Shown piece after piece: positions 18,948-28,060 of a stretch of DNA of 37,609 bases. The DNA is taken from positions 5,826,309 through 5,863,917 of the forward strand of contig BFEA01000018.1 in the NCBI GenBank assembly GCA_003427395.1, read 5' to 3'. The stretch's first letter is position 1, and every line of letters starts with the position of its first letter. Below the pieces are notes generated by a model. The model saw only the letters and a program-made list of their open reading frames with translations. It made no database searches and was not told the DNA's origin. Origin of the DNA: Chara braunii (lineage: Eukaryota; Streptophyta; Charophyceae; Charales; Characeae). A program made the translations under genes and the position numbers.

Positions 18948-19059
18948 TACCGTCTTCACCCGAATAGAACGCCCGGTCATCATAGCTGCATTTGGCACAA
19001 CTTTCAGTCCATATGCAGCCATAATGACCAGACTTTTTATTCGGGTGAAGACGGCAGTA
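18948..19059. mobile_element. Hairpin MITE, copy 1
   Basis: The left end reads TACCGTCTTCACCCGAATAG. The right end is its complement TATTCGGGTGAAGACGGCAG followed by TA. The inner parts also pair: GGTCATCATAGCTGCAT on the left, ATGCAGCCATAATGACC on the right. About 112 bp. Ends with TA next to CCG suggest insertion at TA, as for Tc1/mariner-type elements. No coding capacity. Confidence 0.8.
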
Positions 19060-19358
19060 ACATAGGCTTGTGCTTGACCTCAATGCCAGCCTTGCAATCG
19101 CATAACGCAGCATCCCACACAGTTGTCGAAGCACTTCGGAATCGGTGGGGCATTGGATGTAAGAAGGGCGCGTGCACATCTCTGTTTCAGATGCATCCTT
19201 ATCATCGGCATAGAAGGAGAAGGACAAGGAGAAGAGGGGAGTCTGCCTCCATTCGTCTTTTCTTTAAAAAAGGGCGATGGCCTTGAGATGTCATCATCGA
19301 ACGGACCGGCCCTAGGTAATTCAGAATAACTGTAGTAAGTATTTTACTCACCCACTTC

Positions 19359-19425
19359 CCGTGGAGTTCGAGATCAGGTCTGTATTTCAACAGTGCAGGG
19401 GTGTACCTGCCAACTGAGCTACCGT
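19359..19425 (-). ncRNA. tRNA-like SINE head
   Basis: On the minus strand, TAGCTCAGTTGG (A box, 19410-19421) and GATCTCGAACTCC (B-box-like, about 19362-19374) lie at tRNA spacing. The stem pairing of a functional tRNA is not evident, so it is read as a pol III-type SINE remnant. A relative with the shared CTGTTGAAATACAG core lies at 25988-26095. Confidence 0.5.
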
Positions 19426-19528
19426 CTTCACCCGAAAAGAACACCCGGTCATTATAGCTGCATTTAGCACAACTTTCAGTCCAGATGCAGCGATAATTAC
19501 GGGGCGTTTTATTCGGGTGAACACGGTA
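19420..19528. mobile_element. Hairpin MITE, copy 2
   Basis: TACCGTCTTCACCCGAAAAG at the left end pairs with TTATTCGGGTGAACACGGTA at the right end, 109 bp. The middle (GGTCATTATAGCTGCATTTA) follows copy 1. The left TA falls inside the A box of a SINE head, so it may have inserted there. Confidence 0.8.
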
Positions 19529-19583
19529 GGCCAGTTGGTGGGTTGCCTCCATTCTCAATCTGCGCCTGTGTCACGGTGTGTGT

Positions 19584-19697
19584 CTTCACACCTGCATTCT
19601 ACGCCTGTGTGCGCGCCTTCACACCTGCAATCTACGCCTGTGTGCACGCCTTCACACCTGCATTTTACGCCTTTGTGAGTGCCTTCACACCTTCAAG
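19584..19697. repeat. 33-bp minisatellite
   Basis: About three and a half units starting CTTCACACCTGCATTCTACG. The unit is a multiple of three, so it gives an 11-residue repeat in one frame (LHTCILRLCAR), but nothing else supports a gene. Sequence around 19190-19230 is related to 19729-19775, another local duplication. From 19780 to 20390 I see no gene. Confidence 0.75.
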
Positions 19698-20391
19698 ATG
19701 CCTCTGTTAGGAGCAGACACGTGTGGCAAATGCATCCTCATAATTGGCATAGATGTAGACGACAAGGAGCAGGTTGCCGCCGTTCTCTCAATCTGTGCCT
19801 GTGTGGTGTGCCTTCCCTCACATGCGGACTTATGGCAGAATGGATTGCAACGTCCCCATTTGAGCAGAGCACGCCTCTGTCAAGAACACCGTGGGCCAGG
19901 CGGTCCAACCGCTCGCCGATATGCACGCAGCTGGCCAATGATTTTACTATCTTTTCAGTGTGAAATTGTTTGGAAATGGAACACTAAGCTTGACAATGTG
20001 TGTTGAGTATAAGTGTCATCATCACTCAAATTAGTCAGATCACTGCCATGAATAAACTTCAATAAAGAGTCCAACCTCGCCTTTATGCTTCTCAGACCCT
20101 TTGCCTCTCACAGGACGGGGCCTTATCCTTTGCTAACCCAGGGTTAACCCAGGGTTGACCCAGTGTTAAGGCATTTGTTACTGAGGTGAGTGGGGGCGCC
20201 TGTCTTAGCCATGGGCTTCTTCGGGGCATTCTGGATTGTGTAGTGTCGCAGCGTGAGTGGAAGTTGACCCCCAAGAGAAACATCGAGGGACCTTTTAGTG
20301 CTAATTTGGGTGAATTTAGGGCTGACTTTTTGGTGAGAATTTGGGTGAATTTTTAGGGCTGTGAAGATGTTTTTTTGCGGTGCAATCCTGC

Positions 20392-20420
20392 TTTTTTTTT
20401 TTTTTTTTTTTTTTTTTTTT
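20392..20420. repeat. Poly(T) run
   Basis: About 29 T residues, followed by CCCTTTCTTGCC. It lies about 50 bases before a PARP exon acceptor (20471-20472) and extends the polypyrimidine tract. Confidence 0.95.
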
Positions 20421-20472
20421 CCCTTTCTTGCCTCTGCTAAAATGTTTGTTTGATGTTTTGCTTGTTTTCCAG

Positions 20473-20639
20473 GTTTTGTGGTGCTTCAAGAAGTGCAGAA
20501 CTTGCTTCAGATGCCGTTTGAGGAGCAAAGTGCGCTGCGACGAGATGGCATGCTTGTTGACGCTTGAAATCGATTTTACACCCTAATCCCTGCCGTCAAG
20601 CCAGCTCCAATCAGCACAGAAGAAGCCTTGAAGGGCAAG
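20473..20639 (+). pseudogene. PARP1: PARP exon: end of regulatory helical domain
   Basis: The acceptor TTTTCCAG ends at 20472 and the donor GTAAGG begins at 20640. The exon starts in phase 1 (two bases complete a codon) and reads VLQEVQNLLQ, then NRFYTLIPAVKPAP, then EALKGK. The codon before NRFYT is TGA at 20565-20567, where PARP proteins usually have Ser. A single C-to-G change would explain it. Confidence 0.82.
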
Positions 20640-20761
20640 GTAAGGACCACAATGCGTCTGCCCTTCGGGACATCCACTAAAATTGGAGCGATACACAGAA
20701 GGGCAAATTAGCAAAATGGCCCCTGCACTTTTCAAGGGATGACATGCAGAAATTGATAAAT

Positions 20762-20798
20762 GGTCAAAAAAAAANAAAAAAAAAAAAAAAAAAAAAAA
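20762..20798. repeat. Poly(A) run with one N
   Basis: An A-run interrupted by an N at 20775. It lies in the first PARP intron. Confidence 0.95.
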
Positions 20799-21285
20799 GG
20801 AACCACAAGGCGTCTTAACCTCCCGCCTTTCTGGTGACATCGCAGCTTCACAAGTGCAGTGTAGGCGGCAGGTGCTGAGAAAGGAAGGCACTAGTGTAAT
20901 AAGGACGAACGGGTTGGAGAGGACATCTACCCGTCGTTCTTTGGCTGGCTGGGGCAACCCACTTAGAGCGGCATGCTGCTTTTTCCTCCTTACCGCCGGT
21001 CACAGGCCCGATTGATGTTAATTTCGGCGGCTGGGTTTTAAAGTCGGGCACTCCTCGATGTTTGTGTTCTGGATCGTGTTTGGCTGTAACCTGTGGTTTT
21101 CGGTGAAGTTGCGTAGGATGATGTGTTTCCATCGAGCGCTGATGCCCGATCTGCATCGTCTGAGCGGTGGTAAGGCCAGATAGGTGGGGCTTGAAATCAA
21201 GGGCCTGACAAGCCACTCACTCTCCTGAAAGAATGAAAAGCAGGGCCATCTGGATCTAGCTGAATTGTACACACACGTGTAGCTG

Positions 21286-21396
21286 CTACCGTCTTCCCCC
21301 GAACACAACGCACCCTTATTTTGGCTGTTTCTGGCCGGCAATATAGCTTGTATACATTCATTTTTAGGGTGCGTTATGTTCGGGGGAAGACGGTAG
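21286..21396. mobile_element. Hairpin MITE, copy 3
   Basis: CTACCGTCTTCCCCCGAACA begins a 31-base inverted end whose partner runs to CGGTAG at 21391-21396, with one mismatch by eye. Total 111 bp. The ends share TACCGTCTTC with copies 1 and 2, but the next bases are CCCCC instead of ACCC, and the middle differs, so it is a related subfamily. Confidence 0.85.
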
Positions 21397-21522
21397 TTGA
21401 CAGGTCAAAAGTTCAAATCCTGATAGAAAGTGGGTGCGTTTGCGGCGCCCATGTTGAAAAATGGTGCGGTTTGCGGCAAGCGGCTATGCAGCCAGAGGAC
21501 TGTACTACTGTTCTTGTTGTTT

Positions 21523-21523
<1 letters not shown>

Positions 21524-21565
<42 letters not shown>
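21524..21565. repeat. (CA)n microsatellite
   Basis: About twenty-one CA units in the PARP intron. Confidence 0.95.
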
Positions 21566-21569
<4 letters not shown>

Positions 21570-21652
21570 TTGTAGACGGGGGGCAGGAACGACAATGCAC
21601 TCGTGTACGGCACCCTGACATGTCATGTCCGTTTTTTTTTTTGACGGGGGGG

Positions 21653-21781
21653 CTGGAACGGCAATGCTTCTACAACTGTGGTCGACGTGCCTCTGTGTTA
21701 CCAGCATGTCGGAGCCACGTAACCTGTGACAGATGTCTACGCCGAGCCATTCGATGCAGTAACTGCGACTGCAAGAAGTGA
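21653..21781 (+). CDS. RING-finger-like open frame
   Basis: The frame ends with TGA at 21779. It reads ERQCFYNCGRRASVLPAC, then RSHVTCDRC, then IRCSNCDCKK. Spacing C-x3-C, x9, C-x2-H-x2-C-x2-C, x6, C-x2-C is close to a C3HC4 RING finger as found at the C-terminus of many plant E3 ubiquitin ligases; the first pair has one extra residue. There is no ATG nearby, and the upstream sequence is T/G-rich and partly duplicated (GACGGGGGGC repeated at 21576 and 21643). It lies in the PARP intron. It may be a captured exon or a chance pattern. Confidence 0.3.
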   Translation: MERQCFYNCGRRASVLPACRSHVTCDRCLRRAIRCSNCDCKK

Positions 21782-22235
21782 ATACGGCGCTTCCCCAGGC
21801 CACACCCGAACCGGTCCTGCCCGGTCTGTAGAGGTGGCCACTTACCATAGGCACTTACCGTAGGCAATGCTGGCTCCTCAAATCTTATGCAACCCACACA
21901 CTGACTGGCCTCATGCACCATTCTAGAGTGGTCTGCCCCAGCGGTCAATGCTTAGAGCCCTGTTTGAACTCCACCTCCCATTTCCTCCCTCCCTCCTCTT
22001 CTGTGTAACTAGTACTACGGATGAGAATCAGTAAGACAACAGACAAAATATAAGTTGAAGATCTGAGAAGAAATGAACAGGAATATATACCTTCGCCTTT
22101 GGTCTGCCTCCTTTCGTAGTGTAGAAGCGGGCCGTTATGGCACACGGGGATGTGGGCAGCTCGCACTCAACGACAATTGAAGTGGCGAGCCTTGTACATG
22201 AGAGGCACGGTAAAGAAGGAGCTGCAAGAACAAAT

Positions 22236-22350
22236 GAAAGGGGTTCCCCAAAGCAAGCAAACGTGCACACAATTAAGAAAGGGGTTCGCATGCCTCTACT
22301 ATACTCCATGTTGCTTTCTTCGGGGTACCCCTTTCTGAAGAAAGGGGTTC
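22236..22350. repeat. Foldback with a perfect 10-bp inner hairpin
   Basis: GGGGTTCCCCAAAGCAAGC near the left pairs with GTTGCTTTCTTCGGGGTACC near the right. At 22327-22348 ACCCCTTTCT and AGAAAGGGGT form perfect arms around a two-base loop. Confidence 0.6.
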
Positions 22351-22506
22351 AATAGAGGTGAAACTGTTTCAGTGTTGGGTGGTCTCAACTCAAGGGCTTT
22401 CGTTGTCAGCAATAGCATTGAATATGCTTTGATTTTGAATCTGCTCATCCAGGTGGGATAGGGGCTGCTGTGGTGAAAATTCAAAACACACATGGTTTAT
22501 GGATGG

Positions 22507-22599
<93 letters not shown>

Positions 22600-22600
22600 N

Positions 22601-22660
<60 letters not shown>
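22507..22660. repeat. (GA)n microsatellite with one N
   Basis: About 150 bases of GA with a single AA break and an N at 22600. The Arg-Glu frames across it are artefacts. The true length is probably uncertain. Confidence 0.97.
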
Positions 22661-22664
<4 letters not shown>

Positions 22665-23262
22665 CGGTCCAGTGCGGTGCTGGCGGAGGTTTTTGGCTGG
22701 TAGCGATCCTTGTGCAGCTCCCAGCGTTGGGCTACGTTCCTTCTACTAGGCTTCTAGTGCTTCCATGTATGGGCCTCGCTTCACTACTCTCCACATGCAC
22801 AAAAGACAAAAACATATGGTGGTGTATCTCCCCATGCTCTAGCAGAAGTTTCAGTCTCATTTGGCACATTTGGTGAGTAGTGGAGTGAGGCCTTATATGT
22901 CCTGCTGCGTTTTGGACGATTGGGCAGGGGCGGTGCTCGTACGTCATCAGCATGGTAGGGCAGCCAGGCCTGCAGTGCGTGATCGGAGTTTGATGGGCTG
23001 AAACAGACATCGTGCGCGGAGTTTGGGGGCTGAAACAGACATCGTGGAGGCGGCTTGGAACGACAGTCTCAGGCCTTTGTTTTGGACTGCTTCTCAATTG
23101 ATTGGAAATCCCGAATTTGTCTTGCACGAATTTGATGAGTTGGTCTGATCTAAAGGGCACAGTTGCACATATGTTCGCAATCTTTCTGACGCGTGCGTCT
23201 GCCTTGCGCGAATCGTCTTGTGGCCTTCGATCTGTGAAAATATTAACATGTCAAAACAAGAG

Positions 23263-23457
23263 ATCATGATGCTTGAGGCGCTGCGGGATATCGAAATTGC
23301 GGCGAAGCTCGTCTCCGAGGAGGGTGATGAAGGCGAAGATGCCCTGGACACAAATTACAAGAAACTCAAGTGCCCGATTGTCCCATTGCCGCAAGATGGT
23401 CCGGAGTTCAATCTCATCAAGAAGTACCTGAAGAACACTCATGCACCAACCCACAAG
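23263..23457 (+). pseudogene. PARP1: PARP exon: helical domain to start of catalytic domain
   Basis: Begins IMMLEALRDIEIAAKLV, then an acidic stretch, NYKKLKCPIVPLPQDG and YLKNTHAPTHK. It ends at 23457 in phase 0 before the donor GTATGG. Residue order matches plant PARP1 closely. No stop or frameshift is present. Confidence 0.88.
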
Positions 23458-24742
23458 GTATGGCTTTTCTTACGTGCATTGTTTATGTCTTAAGAAACAA
23501 AAAAACAAAAAAACAAAAAAACAAAAAAACAAAAAAACAAAAAAACAAAAAAAAAAACAGGTCCTTTTGGCACTGGCACCGTTCCATTTGCATTATTTCT
23601 TAGTTGGAAAAGAAAAAAGGCACATCACATAATCTCTGTCATCACTGACTCGTGACCCTCCACCTGATCTTTTTTCTCTCCCAAGTCCCCACTGTATTGC
23701 TGAGGCAACCGACGAGGGTCACTGCTCTGGTGCCATTTCAGGCCAATTCACTGATCTGCAGCAAAATCGACGAATACGACAACTAAGGGTATACTCTCTC
23801 TTTTGGAGTTTTATGCAATGTCTCTGGCTGCAATGACGACCACATTCAGTGCCATCAGGTTCTCCTCACTGACGGATTCCTAACGAGCAGCCAATCGAAC
23901 TTGGCACAAACACTTCTGCACAATAGACACGTGGACAGCACACGTGCATACAAGCCTCGATGGGTATAATATATAATAATACTATAATTATATCTTTAAT
24001 GCAACAAGAGATAATCTCACGGGATTTGGGGATGATAGAGCCATCCGAACCAAGAAAAAAGACGGGGCCAGTCTTGGCCGGTTGCATTAAAGAATACTAC
24101 CTACGATATCCTTTTGTTATTGCTGCATGGCGCTGACTGTCGATGCTTATCTCTTCCTGTATACAAACTCTTATTACAGAGATGATACATTATATCTGTA
24201 CTCATCCCAAGCAGCAGGCTGTACAAGGAGGAGGCAACCTCTGTGCAAAACAAAAAAAAAGTTTAAAAACTGATGTTATCCATTGAGGAGTGAGAAGAGG
24301 ATGAGTAGGGAATGACAACCAACTCTGCAGAACAATACAGAGCCCGGATCTGTGCTGCTTTCAGTGGGTTGGCGAAAAGCCCCACCAGCGAGGGGAAAAA
24401 AAAATAAAAAAAATCCGTGGGAGTTCTTACATGCTCGGGGTTCTCCAGGCGGCCGTACGGCCGGGCGCCTGCCTGCCCCTGGTAACCTAGATTCTAGAAG
24501 CCATTTTCGATCGCCATCCATTTGTTTGTCAATGGCTGTTGGCCGATTGCTGTTCTGAAGTCTTTTCGTTGCGTGTGGACTGCAGATCTGTTGTTGCAGC
24601 CTTGCAGAGTGGGAACGCAAAGATAGAATCATTGGCCGCGACATTTTCCATCGCCGGCTTCCGTTCTTTCATCACTTGCCGTTTGCCGCTCGCCGTTCTC
24701 ATGCCGTTTCATTCTGTGTGGACTGGACATTTGTTGATGCAG
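23458..24742 (+). other. PARP intron 2
   Basis: The intron starts GTATGG and ends TTGATGCAG. Its last 260 bases contain a tandem duplication: about 24495-24604 resembles 24640-24742, including a second TGTTGTTGCAG acceptor-like end at about 24593-24603 that is not followed by the exon sequence. Apart from the 8-base repeat no other feature is supported. Confidence 0.75.
23491..23561. repeat. (AAACAAAA)n microsatellite
   Basis: About seven 8-base units just inside PARP intron 2. Confidence 0.93.
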
Positions 24743-24856
24743 GCGTGGGATCTTGAGCTGTTGGATGTCTTTAGAGTGGACAGAGAGCCTCAGGCGAAGG
24801 CGACAAGTACGCGCCATTTGGAGATCAGCTTCATAACAAGATGCCTCTGTGGCACG
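24743..24856 (+). pseudogene. PARP1: PARP exon: catalytic domain with the NAD-binding His
   Basis: Starts AWDLELLDVFRVDREPQA in phase 0. After about 24797 the similarity moves to another frame: GDKYAPFGDQLHNKMPLWHG. One base, probably G in GCGAAGGCGAC (24794-24804), is missing. The exon length (114) would need 115 to fit the phase-1 donor at 24857 (GTATGC), which supports a single-base loss. Confidence 0.85.
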
Positions 24857-25195
24857 GTATGCTCGATCGACAACAAAGCCTCGGACTGTCCGGACTGTCC
24901 GGTTTTGCTTGTTTGGGGCTTTTTTTGGGGGGGGGAAGCTGCCTGTCTTTCAAAGGACTCTGCCTGTTCATTTTGGATGGTGTGGATGCGCTCCAGCATG
25001 TGTGCGGCTACTCGAAATTTCACTGAACGCCGTGAAGTTCAACGGAGAATGAAACTGTTGAATTAAATGGAGAACAGTCTTGAAAGCAGTCTGAGAGGTT
25101 GGTTGATAGCACACTGCATGGGGGAGGGGCCTTACTTTTCACAGCGAGTTGGGTGAGAGGGCTAACTCGGAGAAATTTCTGTGTGTTCTCTGTGA

Positions 25196-25285
<90 letters not shown>

Positions 25286-25575
25286 TGACATTTGTATGTT
25301 TCCAGAATCCGTACGCAGATAATGTTGCAAGAAACGCATGCTCATTTTGTCTCTGTCGGACTGAAAATCCCGCAATGCCATGTGCCTTGGCGTGCAAAAA
25401 TGGCCTCTAAATGCCCTTGCTTCCTGTGTTCTTTAACTTCCATCACCTCGTCAACTCCTGGATATCGGAAAGTATGCCATAAGAGAACCACCTGCCTGCT
25501 CTACCCTCCCTATACCACTCCACCCTTCCTCTCCCTTGACATGGTAGTGTTTGCTGCAGCATATTTTTCAGGTCC

Positions 25576-25702
25576 TTCTTAGCATACCTTAGCATAGCAT
25601 AACATAGCTCGACTAATGTAGCTTAGCTCGACTAATGTAGCTTAGCTTGGCTAATGCAGCTTAGCTTGGCTAATGCAGCTTAGCTCAGCTAACTTGGCCT
25701 AC
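25576..25702. repeat. ~20-bp minisatellite
   Basis: About five units of the type GCTTAGCTCGACTAATGTA. No coding role. Confidence 0.8.
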
Positions 25703-25987
25703 CTGTGGTGTAGCAAGACCAACTTCTGAGCGCTTGTGACCATTCAGGTGCGGTGACAATAACAATGAACATTGACCAGTGGCACAAAAAAGACTGAAGA
25801 ACAACGCAGCTGCCACTAGTTGGACTCTCCGCCCAACACCATCTGAAATAAGCCATAGCTACCGTGACATCTCCGTACCACCAGGGCTTCGAGGTTCTTG
25901 GCTGGGATGCATTACCCCCCACCGTAGACAGGGCGTTCAGTGGAATGCCCATAGTTACAAGGGGTTCTTGTGGAATTTTGACGTACT

Positions 25988-26095
25988 GTTTTTTTTTTTT
26001 TTTCAAATTCGATTCATCAAGGTCCCCCACGATTCGAACTCTGGCCTGTATTTCAACAGTTCATGTGTGTACCAACTAAGGTACGCCTGTGCCAT
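25988..26095 (-). mobile_element. tRNA-derived SINE with poly(A) tail
   Basis: On the minus strand, ACCTTAGTTGGT (A box, 26071-26083) precedes AGAGTTCGAATCGTG (B box, about 26028-26042) at tRNA spacing. After a short body comes an A-run (complement of the T-run 25989-26003). TACTG is found on both sides (25984-25988 and 26094-26098), a possible target duplication. The CTGTTGAAATACAG core is shared with the head at 19359-19425. Confidence 0.65.
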
Positions 26096-26099
26096 ACTG

Positions 26100-26990
26100 A
26101 TGAGGCGTAAGGAATAAAAATAGTGAAAGTCAAAGTGCATGACGCAGTTGAATTACCATAGTTACAAAGGTGCTCGTCCCGTTTGAATTATCGGAGTTGT
26201 ATGAGGTGGTTTAAACTTTAAACTTGTTTTAATTTTAATAACCTTTTTACTGTTTTTTTTTTTTTTTTTTTTTGGTAAAAAAATTCTCAAAGTCAAATTT
26301 AATGAATGGAGAAATAAGTGGCATACCACCACTTGAACAGTGGTTGAAACTTGAATTTTTTATTTATTTATTTATTTTTCCCCATTTCATCTTTTGTAAC
26401 TTATTTCTTTTTTGAAGTTTTTTTTGTTTTTTTTTTTTGTAATCTTATTGGCATGATTCCATAGAGTTTTACAGTGGCATACTGGCAAGTCATTTTGGCT
26501 CCGACTGCCACTCCTGCTTTTTTTTCTAAGGGCCGAGTTCGGCTGACAATTTATCTTTCATAATTTCATTGTCTATTATTTTATAGGGTTACTATAGTGG
26601 GGAATTCAAACTCGCAGACTCCTTTAAAGTTTAAAGTCATTTTCTTCTTCTTTTTTGATTACCAAAAGGCGTACTGCAAGGAAAATGAGCGATAACGAAC
26701 TTCAGCAACCAATAAGCATCATACACATGAGTCCAGAATGTCTTGACCTCGAACCAAAAGCAGAATTGCATCACGAGTTTCACCAAATAAGAACACAGCA
26801 TGAGCTCAAAAGTGACAATGCTGATATAGTCTCATCATCATCATCAACCAAGAACCAATGTCGAACTCCTATCTGGCGCCCGGCGCCCAGACTACGAGTG
26901 GCAGATCCTATCTAGTCTACAGCTACAATGCCAATGTTGACGACAACAGCTTTCCCAAAGTACGAGCAGATATCGACCAATGCCGAACGC
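26100..26990. other. AT-rich stretch without supported genes
   Basis: Contains T-runs (26252-26274 and others), a (TTTA)n patch near 26358-26380, and a short open frame 26655-26915 that shows no family feature. Nothing else is supported. Confidence 0.5.
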
Positions 26991-27626
26991 TTCAAGCACC
27001 AGGTATGTCTCCCGCATCACTCACAACCTCGATCCCCAACACACAGTATGCCACGTGCACCCAAGGACCACCATGCGCCTACCCAGCTACAGCAGCGCAG
27101 CTTGGCTATGGCTGCCTGCTCAAGACCCCGCTCGCCCGTGAGCGCTGGCCAGCATGCAGCGCAGCAGTGCTTGCGCAATGTGCAGCCAGCACCCGAATGC
27201 CGAATGAGGGAGCCAGCCTTTCCTATATGGAAAGTGCCCGGCCTCTGCTGCTGCTTGGCCTGCGCTGGGCCCCTACCCGGAAGCTTCCGGTAGGCCCTCT
27301 CTGGTCCAGGCCCGGGTTGCTTCTGTGCAGGCCCTCGGCCTGGGTTAGTTGCTCGTGCCCAACTGCCCGCGGCCTGTGTTCGGCCTGTATATGCGTCTGG
27401 CCCAGGGCGCACCTCAGATACATTTGCAAAATGGTCGCCTGGGCCTGGGCGCCTACAACCAACTGACGCCGCGCAACTGCCTGAATTTCCCCAGTTGCGG
27501 GGTGGCCTGAAAATGAGGCCCGAAGGGCCTGTCGAGCCTGCCTTCACTTAGGGCTGCCGACGGTGCTGCAAAAAGGGCCCGACAAGGGGCTCATCGGGGC
27601 ATTAGCCTCGCATTCCCTCCTCCATA
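26990..27626 (-). repeat. Candidate 3' LTR start of Ty3 element 2
   Basis: Just downstream of the element 2 integrase stop, the minus strand reads ATGGAGGAGGGAA (polypurine-like, 27613-27626) followed by TGCGAGGCTAATGCC from 27612. This is the layout of a polypurine tract and LTR start. The following 600 bases are GC-rich, with a CATATAGG box near 27225. The LTR end is not located and no second copy is in the window. Confidence 0.4.
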
Positions 27627-27648
27627 CTTCGACAGTCCTCTGAGACGT

Positions 27649-28060
27649 TCAATCTTCGATAATCTGGCGCTTTCCTTTCTGTAGTGACTTCTCATATTGT
27701 GAGATGACTTGAGGAGCGGTCTGCATGAGTTCCTCCCTGGTGAACCACCGGTCCTCCTTTGGATCTGTGCGATGTCTGAACCGAACTTTGTATTTCAGCT
27801 TCGGTTTAGGAGGGCGTCCCCTGCCTGTGGGTCTTGGGACCGGCATCTCCCTGTGGTCAACGATGTCATCGATGTCGACCTCTCCATTCATGGTTTGGGG
27901 CAGCATCGAGCGTCACGAAGGAAACTGATCTGTCTCCCGGAAAGGTGCAAGCTTGGAGGCATGGAAAACAGGGTAAATGCGTAAGTGACCCGGGATGCAA
28001 ATAACATATGACGGCCCATCTGGTTCTTCCGCGACTACATCTAGGACCTCCCATGGTCCA
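27649..28060 (-). pseudogene. pol: Pol element 2: end of integrase and chromo-like tail
   Basis: Reading right to left: GPWEVLDVVAEEPDGPSYV, HLRIYPVFHASKLAPF, then TGA at 27913-27915 where relatives have Arg (CGA to TGA). The next frame holds VDIDDIVDHREMPVPRP, a basic linker, KYKVRFRHRTDPKEDRWFTR and a final helix, ending at 27649. The last part resembles the chromo-like tail of element 1 (W-F-T-R-E-E-L). Confidence 0.75.

Larger units (their letters stand above)
20640..23262 (+). other. PARP intron 1, filled with repeats
   Basis: The 2.6-kb intron starts GTAAGG and ends AAGAG before ATCATGATGCTTGAGG. It holds a poly(A) run, a hairpin MITE (21286-21396), (CA)n, a RING-like frame (21653-21781), a foldback (22236-22350) and a long (GA)n tract. 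The acceptor has a poor pyrimidine tract, so the exact 3' end is less certain than the frame match suggests. Confidence 0.65.

Noticed and set aside
18777-20006. Several open frames upstream of the PARP exons
   Set aside because: They run through MITEs, a SINE head and a 33-bp minisatellite.
22470-22876. Three overlapping Arg-Glu-rich open frames
   Set aside because: They are translations of the (GA)n microsatellite and contain an N.
23161-23262. Upstream extension of the second PARP exon (frame stays open)
   Set aside because: The first exon ends in phase 0 at GK, and joining it at 23263 gives the expected PARP order; the extension does not add PARP similarity.
25305-25410. Fifth PARP exon reading YADNVARNACSF
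   Set aside because: Similarity is weak, the FGKGI part is lacking and the implied intron would be 23 bases.
26990-27547. Long frames on both strands of a GC-rich block
   Set aside because: Located where a 3' LTR of element 2 would lie, and rich in Gly/Pro/Arg/Ala from base composition.
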